Below are positions 60,501 to 64,000 of a DNA stretch of 64,000 nt, piece by piece. Under the pieces are notes generated by a model. It made no database searches, was not told the origin of the DNA, and saw nothing but the letters and a program-made list of their open reading frames with translations. This DNA comes from Acerihabitans arboris. GTDB taxonomy: Bacteria; Pseudomonadota; Gammaproteobacteria; Enterobacterales; Enterobacteriaceae. The first letter of the stretch is position 1. Each line of letters starts with the position of its first letter. The stretch covers positions 124,001-188,000 of the forward strand of contig NZ_WUBS01000006.1 of the NCBI RefSeq assembly GCF_010131535.1. The letters are read 5' to 3'. The position numbers were made by a program, and so were the translations under genes.

Positions 60501-60953
60501 TCAGGGCTGGATAAAGGTACTTTTAACCCGGCGCGAGCGCTTGATATAGGGCACCATCGTGGCCGCGGCCAGCAGCGGCCAAAACAGGATGCGCAGGGCC
60601 AGTTCGTCGGTGACCGGCGAAAAGGCGAAGGCCTTGAGCGCCAGCAGTATGCCCGCCAGCAGCCAGAGGATAAACACCTTGGGAAAACGGACCGAGCGCC
60701 TGAGCAGTAAACGCAGCGTCCAGAAGGTGAAGCACCACATCGCCAGCGTGGTGGCCATCGACGCGTACCATTGCAGGGTAAAGATCGATTCGATCGTGGC
60801 GCTGTCGGCCGAGGGGCGTTGCAGCAGGGCCAGCAGGAAGATCACGGTCATCATGCTGGCGCCGAGCAGGGCCAGGATCAGGTAGGCCGCCGGGAGCCAT
60901 AGCCAGCCGCCGATGCGCGGGGCCGGGTTGGGCGCGGCGTTGATATGGCTCAA
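60501..60953 (-). CDS. ydgK: DUF2569 inner-membrane protein YdgK
   Basis: Small membrane protein of unknown function, 150 residues, with four hydrophobic spans (about 17-43, 65-85, 92-110 and 118-135). [18 protein letters not shown] and the C-half [29 protein letters not shown] ending fit YdgK. Overlaps the cnu stop by four bases (ATGA), so the two are translated together. Confidence 0.85.
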   Translation of the reverse strand: MSHINAAPNPAPRIGGWLWLPAAYLILALLGASMMTVIFLLALLQRPSADSATIESIFTLQWYASMATTLAMWCFTFWTLRLLLRRSVRFPKVFILWLLAGILLALKAFAFSPVTDELALRILFWPLLAAATMVPYIKRSRRVKSTFIQP

Positions 60954-61165
60954 ACGACGTACCGCCAGACCGACTTCGGCACCTGGCCCAAATCAAACAA
61001 ACGTCCGCCGGAGACCAGTTCTGCCCGGCGGTGATCCGCCGCGCGGTACATGTTGACGATTTCGGCGTCGTCGGCCAGCGAATAATTCAGGTGATCGAAC
61101 AATTTTTCCAGGCTTTCCGGCGTATTGACCCGGCGAAATGTTAATAAATACTCGTATGTCGTCAT
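60950..61165 (-). CDS. cnu: Hha/YmoA-family nucleoid regulator Cnu (YdgT)
   Basis: Small partner of H-NS/StpA that strengthens silencing of AT-rich, horizontally acquired genes; it also binds an oriC sequence in E. coli. The protein has 71 residues, starting [22 protein letters not shown] and ending [18 protein letters not shown]; the [12 protein letters not shown] segment is invariant. Translated with ydgK. Likely relevant to the toxin-like gene. Confidence 0.95.
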   Translation of the reverse strand: MTTYEYLLTFRRVNTPESLEKLFDHLNYSLADDAEIVNMYRAADHRRAELVSGGRLFDLGQVPKSVWRYVV

Positions 61166-61249
61166 GATTGGGCGTTCAGGGAATGAAATTATAGCAAAGT
61201 AGTATATTCAGTGCCGTGGGGGTGTCTAGATATTCCTTGGTTAAAAACG

Positions 61250-61287
61250 AAAAAACGTAACGGGAAGGCGCCATTGTTACGTTTTTT
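61250..61287. terminator. bidirectional hairpin downstream of araA
   Basis: Twelve-bp stem AAAAAACGTAAC / GTTACGTTTTTT (61250-61261 with 61276-61287) with a 14-base loop that itself contains GGCGCC. It can end the ara operon; araD is not found before it. Confidence 0.85.
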
Positions 61288-61355
61288 GTTAAACCTCGGC
61301 CGGCTTTTGCTTCAGCGCTGGCGCGCTTTTAATGCGCGCCTTGCCCGCATGCGGG

Positions 61356-62861
61356 TTATTTAGCGCAGAGCTTGTAATACAGTTCGTTCCAGCGCAATGC
61401 CTCCTTGAATGCCGGGATGCGGGTGTCGTTGTCGATCACCAGCAGTTCGATATTATGCATTTCGGCATACAGCCGGATATGGTCGAGATCCAGCGCCTGG
61501 CTAAACACCGTGTGGTGCGCGCCGCCCGCCAGGATCCAGGCTTCGGCCGCCACTTCAAGCGAAGGCTGCGCTTTCCACACCGCGCGGGCGACCGGCAGTT
61601 TAGGCAACGGCTGCGGTTGTTCGATGGTGTCCACGACGTTGACCAGCATGCGGAAACGATCGCCCATATCGATAACCGACGCGTTTACCGCCTGGCCGGC
61701 CGGGGTGGAGAACAGCAGGCGGGCCGGATCGGCCTTGCCGCCGATGCCCAGGAATTGCACGTCCAGCGTCGGTTTTTCTTCCCTGGCGATGCTCGGGCAC
61801 ACTTCCAGCATATGCGAGCCGAGGGCCAGGTTGTTATCCGGCTGGAAGTTGTAGGTGTAATCTTCCATAAAAGAGGTGCCGCCCGGCAGGCCGCTGGCCA
61901 TGACCTTCAGGATGCGCAGCAGCGCGGCGGTTTTCCAGTCGCCTTCGCCGCCAAATCCATAACCCTGCTGCATCAGGCGCTGTACCGCCAGGCCCGGCAG
62001 CTGTTTCAGTCCGTGCAGATTTTCAAAATTGGAGGTAAAGGCCTTGGCGCCGACCTGTTCAAGGAAACGTTTCAGCCCCAGTTCTATGCGCGCGGCGTCC
62101 AGTAGGTTTTCGCGCTTTTCGCCGTTGACCTTGATTTTATCGGTCAGGATATAGGAGGCTTCATATTCTTCCACCAGGGTATCGATATCCCCTTTGGACA
62201 CCTCGTTCACCACGCTGACCAGATCGCCCAGGCCGTAAGCCGCCACTGAGTAACCAAACTGGATCTGGGCGCCGACCTTGTTGCCTTCGGTGACCGCCAC
62301 TTCACGCATGTTGTCGCCGAAACGAGCGACGATCAGCTGCTGGCTTTCCTGTTTAGCGGCCGCGGCGCGCATCCATTTGGCGATGGTGTGGTGCGCCTTC
62401 TTGTCCTGCCAGTGGCCGACCACCACCTGGTGATTCAGGTGCATGCGCGCGCCGATGAAACCGAACTCACGGCCGCCGTGGGCGGTCTGGTTAAGGTTCA
62501 TAAAGTCCATATCCATGGTTTCCCATGGGATTTGCGCATTATATTGGGTATGGAACTGCAGCAGGGGCTTGTTAAGGATGCTCAGGCCGCCAATCCACAT
62601 CTTGGCGGGTGAAAACGTATGCAGCCAGGTCAACAGGCCGATACAGCGGGTGTTGTAATTGGCTTCACGACACAGCGCGAGAATCTCATCGGGAGATTTG
62701 ACCAAAGGTTTAAGCACCAGTTTTACCGGCAGGCCGGCTTCGCCGTTCAGGCCATTGACCACCGTTTGGGCATGGTCGGCTACCTGGCGCAGGGTTTCCG
62801 GGCCGTAGAGATGCTGACTGCCGATGACAAACCAGACTTCGTGCTGCTGAAAATTATCCAT
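61356..62861 (-). CDS. araA: L-arabinose isomerase
   Basis: Converts L-arabinose to L-ribulose with Mn2+. The protein has 501 residues (E. coli 500). Metal and catalytic residues are in [16 protein letters not shown] and [13 protein letters not shown] (Glu), [10 protein letters not shown] and [12 protein letters not shown] (His). Starts [20 protein letters not shown]. Lies 73 bases after araB and is followed by a terminator instead of araD. Confidence 0.97.
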   Translation of the reverse strand: MDNFQQHEVWFVIGSQHLYGPETLRQVADHAQTVVNGLNGEAGLPVKLVLKPLVKSPDEILALCREANYNTRCIGLLTWLHTFSPAKMWIGGLSILNKPLLQFHTQYNAQIPWETMDMDFMNLNQTAHGGREFGFIGARMHLNHQVVVGHWQDKKAHHTIAKWMRAAAAKQESQQLIVARFGDNMREVAVTEGNKVGAQIQFGYSVAAYGLGDLVSVVNEVSKGDIDTLVEEYEASYILTDKIKVNGEKRENLLDAARIELGLKRFLEQVGAKAFTSNFENLHGLKQLPGLAVQRLMQQGYGFGGEGDWKTAALLRILKVMASGLPGGTSFMEDYTYNFQPDNNLALGSHMLEVCPSIAREEKPTLDVQFLGIGGKADPARLLFSTPAGQAVNASVIDMGDRFRMLVNVVDTIEQPQPLPKLPVARAVWKAQPSLEVAAEAWILAGGAHHTVFSQALDLDHIRLYAEMHNIELLVIDNDTRIPAFKEALRWNELYYKLCAK

Positions 62862-62934
62862 GATGACTCCTGTGCGTCTCCGTCAAAGGGAGGTGCCGGG
62901 CAGGCGCTGGACGCGCCGCCCGGCGGTTTGTTGA

Positions 62935-64000
62935 CTATAAGCCGGCGGGCGTTGCCGCGGCGTAGGCCGGTTCGGCAAGCGTGCCCCACTGTTGGTAGCG
63001 TTGATAAAGCCGCTGGAACTGTTCCACCCTGGCCGGGTCCGGCTGCAGGGTGCGTTCGATCCGGCTGGCCATGGACCGTTGCGCGCCGGCAATATCCGCA
63101 TGAACCCCGGCGGCCACGGCGCCGAAAATGGCCGCGCCCAGCGCACAGCACTGATCGGATGCCACCAACTGCAGCGGACGATTCATCACGTCCGCGCAGA
63201 CCTGCATGATCACCGGCGATTTGCGGGCGATGCCGCCGAGCACCAGTACGTTTTCCACCGGGATGCCCTGCGTTTCAAAACATTCCATAATGGCGCGCGC
63301 GCCGAAGGCGGTGGCCGCTATCAGGCCGCCGAACAGCGCGGGCGCGTCGGTGCCCAAATTGAGGCCGGAGATCACGCCCTGCAGCCGCTGATTGGCATAG
63401 GGGGTACGTCTGCCGTTGAACCAGTCCAGCACCACCGGCAGGTGCTCAAGCGACGGTTCTTTGACCCAGGCTTGCGCCAGCGCGGTGAGCATCTGGTCCT
63501 GGATAGCGTCAAGCGCGGGTTTCAGCGCCGGGTTTTGTTGCACCGCCTGTTTCAGCGGCCAGCCCAGCAGGCGGCCGAACCAGGCGTAGATATCGCCAAA
63601 GGCGGATTGGCCGGCTTCCAGGCCGGTAAAGCCCGGCACCACGCTGCCGTCCACCTGGCCGCAAATGCCGGCAATGGTGCGTGCGCCCACCCGCTGTTCG
63701 TCGGCAATCAGGATGTCGCAGGTGGAGGTGCCGATGACTTTCACCAAGGTATAGGGCTGCGCGCCGGCGCCCACCGCGCCGATATGGCAGTCAAAGGCGC
63801 CGCCGGCGATGGTGACGGTCTCCGGCAGGCCGAGCTTGCGCGCCCATTCGGCCGTGATGCGGCCGACCGGTACTTCGGCGGTATAGGTATCGGTAAATAA
63901 CGGGTATTGTAAATGCTCGGTCAGCACCGGATCGAGGGCGTGGAGAAAGTCTTTTGGCGGTACGCCGCCCCAGTCGGGATGCCACAGGGACTTGTGGCCG
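62935..64000 (-). CDS. araB: ribulokinase, 5' part outside window
   Basis: Phosphorylates L-ribulose to L-ribulose 5-phosphate; FGGY carbohydrate kinase. About 355 C-terminal residues are visible; the frame is open to the window edge (...[20 protein letters not shown]), so the start lies beyond 64000 (E. coli 566 residues). Visible marks are [62 protein letters not shown] and the nucleotide site [13 protein letters not shown] and [11 protein letters not shown]. First visible gene of the ara unit. Confidence 0.96.
   Translation of the reverse strand, partial: GHKSLWHPDWGGVPPKDFLHALDPVLTEHLQYPLFTDTYTAEVPVGRITAEWARKLGLPETVTIAGGAFDCHIGAVGAGAQPYTLVKVIGTSTCDILIADEQRVGARTIAGICGQVDGSVVPGFTGLEAGQSAFGDIYAWFGRLLGWPLKQAVQQNPALKPALDAIQDQMLTALAQAWVKEPSLEHLPVVLDWFNGRRTPYANQRLQGVISGLNLGTDAPALFGGLIAATAFGARAIMECFETQGIPVENVLVLGGIARKSPVIMQVCADVMNRPLQLVASDQCCALGAAIFGAVAAGVHADIAGAQRSMASRIERTLQPDPARVEQFQRLYQRYQQWGTLAEPAYAAATPAGL

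Overview
The window is about 64 kb of a chromosome from an enterobacterium (order Enterobacterales). Nearly every gene has a close E. coli counterpart, and long blocks keep the E. coli order: pheT-ihfA-btuCED-nlpC, selO-aroH-ppsR-ppsA, ydiK-ydiJ-menI-sufABCDSE-ldtE-lpp-pykF, tRNA-Val pair-mdtK-ribE-cfa-purR, and slyA-slyB-anmK-mliC-pdxH-tyrS-pdxY-gstA-nth-rsxEGDCBA-ydgK-cnu. The high GC of the core genes and the protein sequences suggest a Sodalis-like or related Pectobacteriaceae/Bruguierivoracaceae lineage; that is inference. Core genes are intact, which argues against a strongly reduced symbiont.

Layout. 1-4 kb: end of pheT, ihfA, then two exported DUF2502 (YpeC-like) paralogues, one carrying five 51-bp tandem repeats. 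4-9.8 kb: vitamin B12 uptake (btuC, btuE, btuD), the lipoprotein NlpC, lipoate-protein ligase LplA and the AMPylating pseudokinase SelO. 9.8-15.9 kb: the odd region, a single AT-rich 5.9-kb gene for a 1957-residue toxin-like protein, wedged between selO and aroH. A second, diverged copy of the selO 3' end lies on its far side. 16-27.5 kb: aroH, ppsR/ppsA, the small RNA RprA with an RcsB-type box, ydiK, ydiJ, menI and an MFS transporter. 28-34 kb: the SUF iron-sulfur assembly operon. 34-43.3 kb: cell envelope and metabolism (ldtE, lpp, pykF, two tRNA-Val(GAC), mdtK, ribE, cfa, purR). 43.5-48.9 kb: ynhF, mepH, grxD, rnt, gloA, ydhL, slyA and slyB. 49-54.4 kb: anmK, mliC, pdxH, tyrS, pdxY and gstA. 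54.5-61.2 kb: nth, the Rsx electron-transfer complex, ydgK and the Hha-like regulator cnu. 61.3-64 kb: araA and a partial araB.

How the genes work together. The SUF operon and GrxD build and carry Fe-S clusters, which Nth and RsxB/RsxC then use; Rsx keeps SoxR reduced. LdtE links to or remodels peptidoglycan that Lpp tethers, while NlpC, MepH, AnmK and MliC belong to peptidoglycan processing, recycling and lysozyme defence. PpsA/PpsR, PykF and AroH sit around phosphoenolpyruvate. PdxH and PdxY make pyridoxal phosphate, the cofactor of SufS. SlyA and Cnu are regulators that commonly act with or against H-NS on horizontally acquired AT-rich DNA, so they are plausible controllers of the toxin-like gene (inference).

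The best candidate for something undescribed is the toxin-like gene. It has no neighbouring secretion, immunity or mobility gene, and near its C-terminus it carries a His-Gly / Ser-Cys pair spaced as in caspase-like (clan CD) cysteine peptidases.
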